Positions 13,561 to 25,748 of a DNA stretch of 64,000 bases are shown here, piece by piece (the first letter of the stretch is position 1; every line of letters begins with the position of its first letter). Made by a program: the position numbers and the translations under genes. This DNA is from Malurus cyaneus samueli (lineage: Eukaryota > Chordata > Aves > Passeriformes > Maluridae), in contig CM019218.1 in NCBI GenBank assembly GCA_009741485.1, forward strand, positions 48,475,377-48,539,376, in the 5' to 3' direction. The notes beneath the pieces were generated by a model. The model saw nothing but the letters and a program-made list of their open reading frames with translations, was not told the DNA's origin and made no database searches.

Positions 13561-13599
13561 TCCCTTAGCTCTTCAGCCAAATCTGTCCTGGGATCCTAA

Positions 13600-14950
13600 A
13601 GTCTTCCGCCAGAGTCCAGGTGGCTCCTCTACTCTTTTCAACGCGCACGCAAGCACCGCAGGCAGCTGGACGGACGATGCGAGAGGGCATTGGAAGTCCC
13701 GCAACTCCCTGTCTCCCCCCGCTCCGAGCCCCAAGCTCAGTGCGCTGGTTCCGCAGTCGGGTTAGAGTACCCCGGGGTCCAGGTGAAGTGGTCCCGCGAG
13801 CTCTGTCCCTCCGCGGTGCGTCTGCCCTCGCCACCCACGCAAAAAGCAGCGTCCTGCGAGGTACGGCGGTGGCAAGAGCGCGGGAGCACCGAGTACCCGC
13901 TCCGCCCGTGCTCAAGGACCCCCGCCCATCCGCTCCTCAGGACAGGACAGGGTCCCGCAAAGATCGCGGGTCCGGCCCGTACCGGCACGGCCTCCGGCAG
14001 CTCCGCTGCCGCGGGGGCTCCGCGGTCCCGCGGACCCGCAGTGCCCGGCAAGCCCCCGCCGCCGCGCATCCCCGGCCCGCCCCGCTCGCGGCAGGCTCTC
14101 GGCGCGCAGGGACGGCCACCCGGAGCACGAGCGATCGTTTCTCCCCCCAGTCCCATTCCCCTGCCCGGGTCCCCAGAGGCGACCACCGCCCGGCAGCGCG
14201 ACTCCCCGGCCCTTACCGAGGTGCGCAGGGATGCGCTCCCTCCGCCGGCCGCCAGCAGCCCCAGTCCCGCAGCCCGGTGGATTGTAGTTTTTTTTTGAGA
14301 AGCTGGGAAGAGGGAAAGAAAGGGGGGAGGGAAGGGGGTGGGAAGGGACTGAGATCGAGGGAGAGAAGAAGTATGCAAAAGGCAGGAAGTGGAGACGGCC
14401 ACGGCCAGTGCGGGAGATTAATGGGAACCAGTCACCCGGCAGCCAACAAAGAAACCTGCTCCCCCAACGCAGCGCAGCCCGGCCCGGGCTGCAGCCCCGG
14501 GTGGCCGAGCCACCACCACCGCCGACAGCGCTTGGAGCCGGCTCCGGCTCCGGCCCCGGCCCCGCAGAGGAGTGGGCGCCGCCCTCCCCAGCCCCAACCC
14601 CGTGTTCCGGACAGGCGGGAGTGAGGGAAGCAGTCGGGCAGAGCCAGCCGGTCCGCGGGAGATGCGTTGGGCACAGGAGGAGGAAGGGAGAGCTCAGCCC
14701 CCCGAGTGACAGCCTTCCTCCTCGCTCTACCCCAGAGGGACAATACCGCTTGGTTTTTATTTAAAACACTACGAGCATTGGGTTCCTTTCGGCGCGGAGC
14801 CGCTTGCGGGGCAGAGCGGAAGGAAGGAGGAGTGCGGGAGGCGCGCTTCCTGCGCCAAGCGCGGGGCAGATGGCTCCCATTAGGGAGCTGCGAACGAGGG
14901 AGCTTCCGGACCTTTCCCAAGCTCCACGGGGTAGCTCGTTTTAACAGCAC
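13600..14950 (-). promoter_or_regulatory. DENND2B: CpG-island promoter, likely DENND2B first noncoding exon
   Basis: The strongest GC- and CpG-rich block in the left half. A consensus splice donor on the minus strand (CG|GTAAGG, exon edge at 14217) lies inside it, as expected for a noncoding first exon transcribed leftwards. DENND2B (ST5), a DENN-domain Rab GEF, lies divergently beside AKIP1 in other vertebrates, which is why I name it. No coding sequence of the gene is visible. The long open frames crossing the island in several frames (up to 334 codons) are typical of stop-poor GC-rich DNA and are not called genes. Confidence 0.45.
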
Positions 14951-17200
14951 CTGTGGAGAACGAGAGAAGCAGCGGCGTGCCACTGAACTTCATTCCGGGT
15001 ACCTTGGGTCAAATCTAGCTTCCTGGGAGCAGCTCTTGGCAGCAGTGTGGAATGCTCTGCTCCCTGGGCAGCAGAGCCCGAGATGTCCTACTCGCTGGTC
15101 AGGGCCCTCCAGGGCATCGTGTGTACCAGGGGTGAAGAAGGTACCTGCATGGCACAATAAAGCACATTCTCCACGCAGGCCACCAATAGCACCGTGCAAG
15201 CCACCTCCCTGGCACACGTGTCTCATGGCTCCTGATGGTTTGGCAGACGAGAAACCCTCCCAAAACATTTGATATTAAAATCCTACAGAAGAGGCAGGAT
15301 GGTAGCTGTCAGTAGGACCGTGATTATTGCAAAATGCAGACACTGCTGCTAGATCTTGAAGTATTATATAGGCATTTATAATGATGCCTTATCAATCAGG
15401 CTAATCTGAAACAGAGGCCACAAAAACTTAAGAGAATGAGAATAGACAACTTTAATACAGGCCTAACAGGCCTACTGGTACATTAGGGCAGACAAAGCCT
15501 CCTCCTGAGGCTACACCCAAAATGGACACCAAGTCACGAGATCTTCACCTTTTATAAGTTCTGCCTTATTAACATATTGGGTCTTAATTCTCCAGTGATC
15601 TTTTCAGGTGATGATGTCAACCACCCCAAACTTGACCCCCCACAACTCGCTATTGTTTACATATTTTGGGGCTCTGAGGCAGTGAGGTGTCCTTGGATTC
15701 AGGCTCAGAGAGGGATTGTTTTGTCTAAAGATGGGAGAGCAGTAGTTTTTAGTGCTGTACTAGAGAAGTACAAGAATACAGATGCATGAAAATATAGAAA
15801 CTAAAAATCCTAAGGCCTCAATAAAACAAGTCACTTCACAATAGGTTAACCAAATATTATTAGGGACAGAAGATAAGCAAAGAGCAACATGTGTATTCTG
15901 CAACTTGAAATAGAAATTCCAGCACTACACATTTCTGGAACTTTTAAGCACTTCCTGACTTTCTTTCCTTTGACTGAAATGGAAGCAAAATGGTATTCAG
16001 CATTAGGAAAATGCTTATGAGCTTTCCTACACAAGGATACTTTTCTGAACACAGAATCAAGTGCTCAGGATAAACTATTCTTGGCTTTTGCCACCTCACC
16101 AGCAAAATGAAATACATTGTGTTCAGATATTCTGATCCATCATCCCACACAACAAGGAATCTGGTGGAAATGCGCAGCATTTCAAAAACCTCCATTATAT
16201 TTCAAAAGAATGAATGTACAGGAAATAAGGGTAACTGTCATCTGGATTCTGATGTGAATATGTGTTTCAAAGCAAAAGATATTTCAGCTGTCAGCCTTCT
16301 TGGGACAGATGTATTTACTCAGCTGCAAAAAGAGTACAGTGTCACCAAACATCAAAAATTGGTGGGAGTTTAAATTTCAACACAACAGGAATAATTTACC
16401 TCCTGAAGAACAAGCTATTGCTACAAGTACCTGGCAGGAATAAAAAATAGAGTTTTCTCATTCTGTTATGAAAATGACATAGGAGATCCTTTACAAGTAT
16501 ATTTCACAAGTATATTTCACAAGAGCTTAACATAGCAAACCCACTCACCTCTCCAGGAGACCATTGCTAACAAGGCTTTCAATTAAGCAGGAAGCAGTCT
16601 GTTATGGCTACTTCACCACATCAAACACACTAACATTGTTTTTATCATTTATTATTTTTCTCCCCCAATTATGTTGCATTCAGTTCCCAAGACCTCAAAC
16701 ACTCCAGCAACTTGCCTAAATTTTCTTTTGAGTACAGAAGACCAAACTTAAGCTGGATTTGAACACTGAATGGGGGCTTTCAATGTCTTAACGAACAAGC
16801 AGCCTGTGAAGGGCTTGTTTATTACAGGAGCTGGCCGCTGCTCTGGTTAAGCAACTGGAAGATGACAACAAAGTGTAAACTAGGAGAGGGTTATTTTTCT
16901 TGCTCGCCAAAGAGATTACAGGTAGCAAAGCTCTCAATAAGGATGAAGGACTTGAAGGATGAGGGTCCCTGTTAACCTTGGCCATACTGAACTTACAGAA
17001 AATTTCGGTGCTTATTTTGCCCTTCCTACTGTCACCTCTGTGCACACGAGGTTCGTGAGGCCTCAGGGTGGCTCCAACTCCCACGTAGCCACAGTCACTT
17101 CGCAAGTTGCTGCAGTAAATCAGAGCGGTGACCGCAGCCTGGCACTGCCCTGCTGGAGAGCCCTCCTGGGACAGACCTAGCTCAAAAGGACAGAACCGGC
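14951..17200. other. Noncoding stretch between two CpG islands
   Basis: No exon recognised. A 13-bp unit (ACAAGTATATTTC) is repeated in tandem near 16492-16520. This is the interval between the presumed DENND2B and AKIP1 promoters. Confidence 0.45.
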
Positions 17201-17689
17201 GTGTTTGGCAAATCCTGCTCGCAGTGGGCCTAAGCGCTACCTGGGTTCTCTCACCGACTCAGGTGAATGGGCTTTAATTTGGGGAGTGGATGCCGCGAGC
17301 GTGCAGCTCTGCCCTCAGACCCACACCTCCGTCACTCAGCCAGCCATCGCCACCTACTGTCAGTGTTACCTCGCACCGCAAAACTTTAAAAAAAAAACAC
17401 GCGGGGAGCACCGCTTTCCATAGCAGAGACCGCAGGGCACGGCAGGGCTCGGCACCTCCAGCTTCTCTCAGCTCTTTCCCGTTGTCGCACGGCGGGACAG
17501 CCAGGGAGCAGCACCCAGGCACTTCACTGACCCTTCACGAAAAGCCTGTCCGGACGCGCCTTTCCTGCGTTACCTCAGAGCAGGGCGCGGGCCGAGGGAA
17601 AACAAAGATCCCCGAGCCCTCCGCGGGGCCGTATGCAGAGCGTGAAGGAAAAACAAAAAACCCCCACCCCGCGGGGCAGCATCCAGTCA

Positions 17690-17846
17690 GGAGCTGCCCC
17701 GGTGCCCCCGGTCAGGGCGGGGTGAGGGCGGGGCCGGGGTGAGGGCGGGCGGGGCGGAGCGGGACGCCCCCCAGCGGCGGCGGGGCCGTGGGCGGGCGGG
17801 CCAGCCGCGCATGCGCAGTGCAGCGGCGGCCGCGCGGCGCTGCGGG
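17690..17846 (+). promoter_or_regulatory. AKIP1: AKIP1 CpG-island promoter with GC boxes and NRF1 site
   Basis: TATA-less GC-rich promoter. 17715-17757 holds a run of GGGCGG/GGGG blocks (Sp-type GC boxes, also a G-quadruplex pattern on the plus strand). A palindromic NRF1 motif GCGCATGCGC sits at 17807-17816, 30 bases before the chosen start codon. Housekeeping-type regulation is inferred from these motifs. Confidence 0.65.
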
Positions 17847-20800
17847 ATGGAGGTGGCGCGCGCGGGGCGCACGGCGGGGTTGGCGCGCGATGTGCTGGAG
17901 CGCTCGCGGCGGCGCGTGGCGGGAGCGACCCCGGTCAGTGCTGTGCACACACACCCTTGGACATCAATATAGATATAAATCTGTGTAGATACATATCAGT
18001 ATGGGCCGCGGGCCTCCCAAATACCTCCGCGGTGAGCTGCCCCGGAGCCCTCTGGAGCGGACCGGGTGCCCCGGTGTGGCGGCAGCGTTGAGACATGCGG
18101 GACTGTGTCACCCCAGAGACAGCCCCGACTGCTCTGCGGCTCAATCACCCGCCACCCCCTGGCTCTAAGCGACGAGCAGCACGCTGAGTAACCAGGAATG
18201 TCTCTCATTGCAGGAGGAAGACCGGGAACGCCTCAATGCAGCGTTCGCTTCGATTGTGAAGCTCGTGAGCGGAGTCTCACAGGAATGCGAGGTGAGGGGT
18301 CACCCCCAGACCCGTCCAAAGGGGAATGTTCATGATGTGCCTGGCAGGGGCCTCTTGGCACTACTCTTCCTGCAGAAATTAGACTGCAGGTTTGCTCATT
18401 ATATGGCAAGGGTTCATCTAGTGAGCTTGTGGTGCCGGCCGCGATGAAGAAATTTGGGGCGTTCAGCATCGTGTGGTAGGGTACATTTTACCGGTGTTGT
18501 CCTGACGGGCAGAGCTGCCACCACCTTGGCTGATAAACACCACTATGAGCATTTTCTATAGACAGTACCATAGCACGGTAGATTTTAGCAAAAGGTTTTT
18601 TCATTTCTCGGTGGAAATACAGTGTGGTTAGAGAGACAGAAATGTCAGGTGACATCACAATTACATTGTGTCACAAGGAGTGGAAGGTTTCCAGTGCTCC
18701 AAAGTATCCCTGCTGGGGAATGGCCTTGTGACATAGTAACCCTTTGTTGTCATCAGGGGAATAAGAACCAACCATGCTGGCTGATAGTCTGATCTGGGTG
18801 CTGGAAATAAGGGAGAATTTGAATCTCGAGTGAAGAAATGCTTTGTGTCATGCGTTTTGAATATAGAGTTAACCCCTCCCACTATTGTGATTTAATCGTA
18901 GCCAGCAACTAAGAGCCTTATAGCTCACTCCCTCCCTGCCCGCCTCCCCTGCTGGGATGGGGAGGAGAATCTGGAGAAAATAAAACTCGTGGGTTGAGAT
19001 AAGAACAGCTTAATAATTGAAACAAAGAAAAATATGGTAATACTAATGATAACAACAGTAATTATAATGAAAAGGGAGAGAGAAATAAAACCAAAGAAGA
19101 ATAAGTGATGCACCCAATCACTGAGCAGTGCTCAGCCAGTCCCTGAAGAGAAGTCAGCCCCCCAGCCAACTCTCACAGATTATATATGTGACATGCTAGG
19201 GTATGGAATTTTCTTTTGGCTAGTTTGGGTCAGCTATCACAGACCAGCTCCTTCTCAGCTTTTTGTGCACCTCCCCACTGGCAGAGCATAAGACACTGAA
19301 AAATCCTTGACACAGGGTGAGCACTACTGAGCAATAACCAAAACATCAGTTTGTTATCAACACTATACTCATACTAAATCCAAAACACAGCACAGTGCCA
19401 ACTCCTCCTTTCCTAGGAGGAAAACTAGCTCCATCCCAAACAAAACCAGGTCAAACTCAATTTGGGATGTTGCTGCGGGATAAGGAGTGTGGGCTCAGTT
19501 CTTTGTGATGAGCAGAAACTGAGAGGTACAGCATACAGATGCACAGCTCCACTGGTCTCATGCTGGCTCTGGCTGGCAGGTGTCACTGCTCTACTGGGTG
19601 GGCACACTGGGAGCCAACTCTGCCAGCCCATCCTTGTGAACACAGCCCTGCAGCCCAAATACTGCACTGTAGGCTCTGAGAATTCCATTGCAGTCTGTGC
19701 TCTTCAGGATCTGTTGTATCAGGGAGCTCAGTGTCTGCAGGGCTAATGACAAAGTCTGCAATTAAATTAGAGAGAACAGTACTTCAGCATAGCAAGTGAT
19801 CAGCTCTTAAGCAACTCCTTTATCATTTCAAAGCACTATGTGCACAGTAACCAGTCAATCCTAAAACAGCTGGGGTAGAATGGAGTTTTGCACCGGATGA
19901 AACAAACTGTAGAGAGACTCATCAGTGACTTGGCAGTGCCAAGTTTACAGTTGGGCTCCATGATCCTAAGGGTGTTTTCCAGCCTAAATTATTCTGTGGG
20001 TCTATCTTGTGCCCTGTTAAGAGTAGTAGAGTTGGAACAAGCAGTGGATGACTTCCACATTTATGCGTCAGTCAGGACAGTATGGCTTCATTCATTTCTG
20101 TAGAGAAGAAAAATTATAAAAGGAGGAGTTGTGAGACCCATAAGTTCATGGATAAAGTTTACAAAGAGCAAATAAAAATCCACAGCTGAACATAACCATT
20201 TAGGCACTTGAATGCAAACAATTAAAACTGTGGTTTAAGATGAGATGTTTGGGGTTACTAAAGGACCAAAATTTACCCATTTCTCACCAAAAGGTGGATT
20301 TCATTTCTTTGTTCTCTGCCATTTGTGAAACACTATGCATCAGGTCAGAGCATTTGATGTATTTTGGGATGTACCTCCACAGCAACTGTAATACAAGCAA
20401 CCAGATCTGTTGATTTGTGCATAAGCTCAAGGAATAAAGCACAGCAGTAGATTTGGAAATAAGAATTGCAATTTGTTTTATTTTGGTTACATTTAGTCTT
20501 GACAGTCAAGGAGAAGAAAAACGTAAGTGAAATAAGAGATATTTTGGAATGTTTTGGTCCCTATGATCAAAAAGGTGACCTTGGGAGAAGTTCTGTAGTG
20601 ACAACAGATGGCAGCAGAACCATACTCAAGCATTTAATTTGCAGTAGGGAAGATGCCAATACATTTGCAGTGAAACCAGAAGAGGGCTGCTGTGGACTTT
20701 AATATGTTTCTCAAAACTGCTGTGCAAATGGTAGCAGCTTTGAAGACACTTCAGCTTCTTTACTCATTCATTTTTCAGAATTCTTAGAGCACTGCTTTTA

Positions 20801-22548
20801 GAGCACTGCTGCTTCACTGACTGGGTTGTAGAGCACCTAGCTTGCATATATGTTGTCTTAAGGACCCCTAAACTATGCCTTCTTCCACCAGGCCTTCTCT
20901 CAGAACAGACTGATCAGGCAGGTGTTTCCAGAGTATTCCTTCTGACATTTTCATGAATTCAGTTCCGAGGTGTCAGAGTCCCTATCCTACATATTGTGTC
21001 AGGAAACAAGCATCTAAAATCAGCCCTGCCTGATATAATCTTGTACCAGAAGGCAGGTGTCCTTTGGAGATATAGACATTGTTTTCACCCTCACAGAGAA
21101 CAAACCAGCCAGTTAATAAACAGCATCAATATCTGTGTAGTTCCACTTTCAATTGTAAATCTGCAGCAGCTGCAAGCATGGTTTGATGCCTCCCACATAA
21201 TATTTTCTTTTTCTCTTGCTGTCCAGAAGTACTATGGTGCTATGGCAGCCCACAAATGCAACGACAATGAAATCAAACACTTCTGCAAATACCATGGCAG
21301 TAAAGTACAAACAAAGGTGGATTTCACAGAAAAAAAGGTAAGTAGGTACTTTTGGTTTTGATGAAAGGTTATTCCTTCCCTTGCTATGGGACAATTGTTA
21401 TCCACCTGATGTCTATGACACACTCATGTAAGTAGCTTGACCTTATGGAATTAGAAGCACCTGGACTCACCAAAGCCTTGTGTTGGGTTGGGGGAAGGCA
21501 GAGTTACTTCTTCTGGCACCAGTCAGTGTCCTATCTGTTCTTTTGTGGGGGGAAAATTTCATGCACATAAAGCATCCCCTCTTAGCCTGGATTTGCCTTG
21601 TGTGCTGGATCATTAGAAAATAATATCTTTTTCTTTCCAGAGGACTGAAGGTTTTGTAGCACCCAGCCAAGTTCAAACTTGCCAGCAATGTGTAAGTTTA
21701 CAGAATACTTTGGGTTTAAGTGGAGGTATTTGGTAGCATTTCTTTTATTATTTTGAATCAAGATAGTTAAAAATTGTGACAGATGTGGAGACCTTGAGGG
21801 CACAGAAGATTAACCAGTGGTGTATTCCCAATCATAATATATGTATGGGCAGTCAAATTTGCATAGAGAGACCTGCACAATTAATTAGAAACCAGATTGT
21901 GGCATTCTTTCACTTGGTCCTCCCACAGGCTTTCTGAAGACTCCTGTTCCTCAAGAAGAAAACTTTCCGTTTTTCAAAGCTTAACACCTCAGCAAATCCA
22001 TTTCAGGAACTTGTAAGCCACAAAAGATGAGAAACATCTTTTGGAATCTGTGCCACTGTATAAATTACTGGGACCACACTTGCTATAGGAAATGTTTTCC
22101 AGGTTTATGTTCAAAACTGTCTACATTGGTATCTTTCAGTTTTGTAAAACAGATTACTTCCATTGATTGCAACATTAGCTGAAATACTTTGAGTATGGCA
22201 CTTGCTAATTTTTATACTGACAGAAACATTTTACAGTTTTGTCCACTCTGTCTTCTATATATTTAGAAAAACGTTAATACATTTACATAGCAGCTGAATT
22301 ATTTTTTTAACCAAACGCTTTTTTTTTTAATCTAAGATGACTAACCAGTAATGCATCTTAATGCATCTTTTTTTTTTTTTTTTTTTTTTTTTACTATCTC
22401 TCAAAGCCCAGAAGACTTTCCCAAGACTTCTACATGAAGTTTCTCCTGAGTCTATTCTATCACAGCAATCTCAGAGGACAGGATGCAACAAACCCATGTA
22501 GTAGATGTCAATGCAGGACAAAGTATTGATTTAACTTTTGTCCTGTAA
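17847..22548 (+). CDS. AKIP1: A-kinase interacting protein 1, five coding exons, last exon frame-broken
   Basis: Exons 17847-17933, 18214-18291, 21227-21337, 21641-21691 and 22407-22548, all phase 0 with GT-AG borders. AKIP1 (BCA3) binds the PKA catalytic subunit and the NF-kB p65 subunit and affects p65 activity. Recognisable parts are the N-terminal ARDVLERSRRR block (human ALEVLERAKRR), KYYGAMAAHK (human KYYSSVPEEG), and a C-terminal THVVDVNAGQSIDLTF tail (human THVVAVDSGQSVDLVF) ending at TAA. About 156 residues against 210 in human; the segment after the first helix is shorter. ATG 17847 was chosen for its G at -3 and G at +4. An in-frame ATG at 17811 lies inside the NRF1 motif. The last exon lacks one G near 22436 and one near 22448 relative to the conserved frame, so the literal reading ends early. 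Divergent from the presumed DENND2B promoter. Confidence 0.92.
17934..18213 (+). other. AKIP1: AKIP1 intron 1
   Basis: Short intron from donor CCG|GTCAGT to acceptor TTGCAG|GAGG. Nothing else seen in it. Confidence 0.8.
18883..19453 (-). mobile_element. Avian ERVL-type solo LTR, reverse orientation, in AKIP1 intron 2
   Basis: About 570 bp resembling a common avian ERVL LTR read on the minus strand. Landmarks on the plus strand are CTCGTGGGTTGAGATAAG near 18987, a long AT-rich TTAATAATTGAAA block, the phrase GGCTAGTTTGGGTCAGCT near 19218, and the end AAAACCAGGTCA at 19453. The left end (TATTGTGATTTAA) matches the expected TGTCGTGGTTTAA with mutations. No clear target duplication was found, so this is an older copy than the one at 4604. 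Family assignment is from memory of avian LTRs. Confidence 0.72.
19925..20010 (+). mobile_element. CR1 LINE 3' end fragment (degenerate)
   Basis: Contains the CR1 tail signature in sense orientation: TCCATGATCCTAAGGGTGT, then TTCCAGCCTAAATTATTCTG. Truncated to under 100 bp, within AKIP1 intron 2. Confidence 0.65.
22368..22392 (+). repeat. 25-base T run ahead of the AKIP1 last exon
   Basis: An uninterrupted run of 25 T. It ends 14 bases before the AG acceptor at 22405-22406 and serves as the polypyrimidine tract of the last AKIP1 intron. Its length makes it a likely place for read and consensus errors. Confidence 0.95.
22434..22450 (+). other. AKIP1: Two single-base frame breaks in AKIP1 last exon
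   Basis: Upstream of 22434 the phase-0 frame gives RLSQDFYM; downstream of 22450 the conserved tail (VYSITAI... to the stop at 22546-22548) is two bases out of register. The sequence reads ATGAAG and CCTGAG where the family's reading would need GG at each point. One missing G near 22436 and one near 22448 account for both shifts. Confidence 0.85.
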
Positions 22549-25500
22549 TATTTGTTGTTTCCTGGCTATAGCAGGAATAAAGGATTAGGCTCTTTTTAAT
22601 GCTTGTAATGAGCTATAAATATCCTACTCTAGTTAGCACTTTAATAGTAACTTCCTCTTTGGGACTCAAATTTTATGGCCTGTAAATTTTTTTTCTACTT
22701 TATGCAATTATGTGCAGCCCAATTTGTACACTGATTTTTATAAATATCTGTACATTGTGTGCCTTTTAAATCCAATTATGTGACTGTGTAATTCCAGATT
22801 CTTCTGCTCTAAACAATTAAAGATACAATCAGTGGAATAAAATACATGATCAAGCCTTTGTGGCGAGAGCTTCTTTTGTATTATCCTCAGACAGAACCCT
22901 CAAGTCAGTGTTGACCATAGAGAGCATGATCCATGTGTTATGAATATGTGTGCACATTAGCATCTCTAGGCTGGCACTGATTTTGGAGCAGCTAGCTTAC
23001 AAGCCTACTTGTACTTTTACAAGTCTGGTAAAGAAATGAAATGCGACTGAAATTCATTACCTTGAACCCTAGCTCAGAACGTGCTGGAGTGTATGTAGGG
23101 TGTTAAGTATAGGCACGTAAACTATTGATTCAAGTCCTGTCGCTTTGCAGACCAGGCTAACCCCTTTTCTGAGGGCTGTGGGGTACCCTGAATTGTCCTA
23201 TTGACTGCTGAGCAACTGCACACTGCAGCTCATGGCCAAGTTCATATGCTTTAAACACAAGCAGTCCCACAAACAAAACTCCCTGGATGCTTAATATTCC
23301 CAAAGGACCAAATTCCGTTTTTAGAATTAGTGATGTGATCTATATAGATCTGTCATCTTTTTGTAGCTGATGCTATTAAGGTTTCAGTTCATTTTCATCA
23401 GAATATAAAGATCAGCAGCTTGAATGCTAATCATTGTGTTGTTTGTATCCACAGTAGCAGGTCCTTTTGCCTCTGGCTACTTTCTCTTCTGCTTTAATCC
23501 TGAAAAAAAATATTTTCAGCTGTCAGCTTGTATTGTTTCTCCATTCCTTCTGGCTTTCTACAAACAGAAATTGCTTTGCTGAATTTCTCTGGCTCACTCC
23601 AGAGAACTGTAGTAGACAAATTGAAGGTTTATTGGGCTCTTACTGTACATCTGTTCAGGCTTTTAGTGCTCATACTAGTTTATCTGATCTCTCCAGAATT
23701 GTAAACTCATGTCCAAATAGTTAGGAATTTAATGTAACACCCCGCAGTAGAGAATGAGGATGCTCAAGTTTGATGTGAGTGAAAATTGAGTTTCTCAGTC
23801 ATTAAAATTATATAGTCATCCATAAAGATATTCTACTGAGACAGTGCCTAAATCAGAACTTCATTTGCCTAATAAATATAACTTAGATATAGTAGAAGCA
23901 GTTTACCTGAAATTTCAGCCCCTGAACTTGATCAGTTGTTGATGTACTGAATTCTGGTTGATCATGTCTCTCTCTGCTTTGTTGCAAGGGAGCTCTGACA
24001 GAATCTATAACATCAGGTTTGTCCTCTCCAACACAAGTCGCTTTACATTTATCTTCTTATACCGCTTTGTATCTTTGTTTTTCTGATGCTGCAAAGCCTT
24101 CTTCCTGGAGAACAGAAAACAAATCCTTCAGAAGTCTAGTCTGAAAAAAGCATCAGTGTCTTTTTTAACTGCTGCTTTCCTGGCTGTACCCTCTGTCTCA
24201 CATAGCTTTAACAATGGTCTATTTTCTGTACCAGTACAAACTTTACTGCTGAAACACACAACTGGACAGTAAGACCAAAGGATTTTCAGAAGCTGTTAGG
24301 CTTTGATTAAATACTTTTCTACTTCAGAAGTTAGGAGGATTTTGTTGACTGCAATGAGAGGAAATCGGCCCCCCAGAGAGCACCTCTGGGAAGCCTGTCC
24401 CCTAACTGCATTTGTTTGCTGCAAGCCACTTCTGATGCAGCCTGTATCGTATGATAAAATTGCTTCAGCTATCTCAAAGTAGCAATGTATCTTCTCGGTT
24501 TAAAATTACCAAGGGCTCTTTTACAGGAACAAAAGTATGTCATTATACCCTGTATTACCACATTGCATCCACTACTGTGATTCATGCTGCTGCTTTGGGG
24601 CTGGAATGAAATAATTCTGTTCTTTTATTAGTTTTACCAAAAGGCAACTCATGTCAGTTCAGTGCACAGCTCTGACACTGCCAACATAGAGCTTGCCTGC
24701 CTGGAGCTCCATACTGGCCTGAAAAATCCTAGGAAATCAATTACAAAGGTGTGTAGTTATGTAACTATGATTATTTAAACAATGAAGTAGAACAGAAATA
24801 GAAACTAGGAACCATACAGTTGATAAGTTTGTAGGCATCTGCTTAAAATGCATGAGTACAATTGTGAGAATACAAGATATATTCCAGTAGATTCTGTTCA
24901 TCAAGGCCTGTTATTAATGGATTCATCTCTAAACATGCAAGTTTAGAACATGTCAAGTTTTACTTTGCACTTGGCTCACAGTAGCAAGAGCAGGAAGGTG
25001 CAGAGGAGCTAATATTAACTTCATGTATATAATTTATTTATTGTTTCCCTGCTGCTCTTGCACAGAGCACTGTTTCTGTTGATCCTGACATTCTCTTTCA
25101 TCAGCCCCTTCTTTCTGTAAGTTTTTTTTTCTTCCTCATTTCTGTGCTTGCTTTTTTTAGCATTCATTTTCTAATTGGTTTTTTTCAAGTTTTTTCTAAA
25201 GCACAAGGGAAACCAGGCCTAAAAGCCGGGGTGGTGGTGGTGTTCCTGGCTGTGACACGGTCTGCTTACTCTGTATCCACCAGCTTCACAGTAGGGATCT
25301 GCTGTTTAAAGTGGTTGCTTCTAATGAGGGAGTAAAAGAAGAAACTCAGCAAAGACTGTTTACTAAAGAGTCTGCTTTTATCTCTCAGAGACAGCGATTG
25401 TGACTGTCAGAATCTGACTTGCAGAGTTCAGCACCTTTCCATGGGTTCAACACAGGACTTCATTGGGTCAATATCAATGGGCATTTGGCAGGTTTCTCAA

Positions 25501-25748
25501 TTTAAATCTGCATTACTGAATGCTCACAAGTCTACTGACAATTGTTTCCTTTTTACCAAAAGCTTCAGCCCTTGCTTGGGGCTTGGGATTTTTGTTTTGG
25601 TTTGATTAGTGGAGAACTCTCCTACCTATCACAAAAATGGTGGATGGCCTTATGAAGCAGTGAAGTTAGAAACAACGTGTTCTTTTTGCCAGGGTTCCGA
25701 TCATTAGAAACAAACCTCCTGCTCACACAGCTACAACATTAATACAGA
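22549..25748. other. AKIP1 3' flank and C11orf16 3' flank, convergent
   Basis: AATAAA signals at 22576-22581 and 22836-22841 (plus) suit the AKIP1 3' end. The right part would hold the C11orf16 3' UTR. Three stop-free, splice-flanked pieces on the plus strand (24632-24748, 25066-25116 and 25380-25480) were considered and not called. Confidence 0.6.

Noticed and set aside
13620..14624. 334-codon plus-strand open frame (and long overlapping frames on both strands)
   Set aside because: Lies in a CpG island where stops are rare; open in several frames at once, with biased Pro/Arg/Ala/Gly content and no family resemblance.
21930..22012. Possible AKIP1 terminal exon after a good acceptor (CTCCCACAG)
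   Set aside because: In phase 0 it stops after two codons and lacks the conserved AKIP1 tail.
24632..25480. Three splice-flanked stop-free pieces on the plus strand (24632-24748, 25066-25116, 25380-25480), first considered as AKIP1 3' exons; the last loosely recalls integrin alpha sequence (CDCQNLTCRVQ)
   Set aside because: The true AKIP1 C-terminal exon is at 22407-22548. The third piece does not continue the frame of the second, the donor of the first is weak, and the integrin resemblance is too short to trust.
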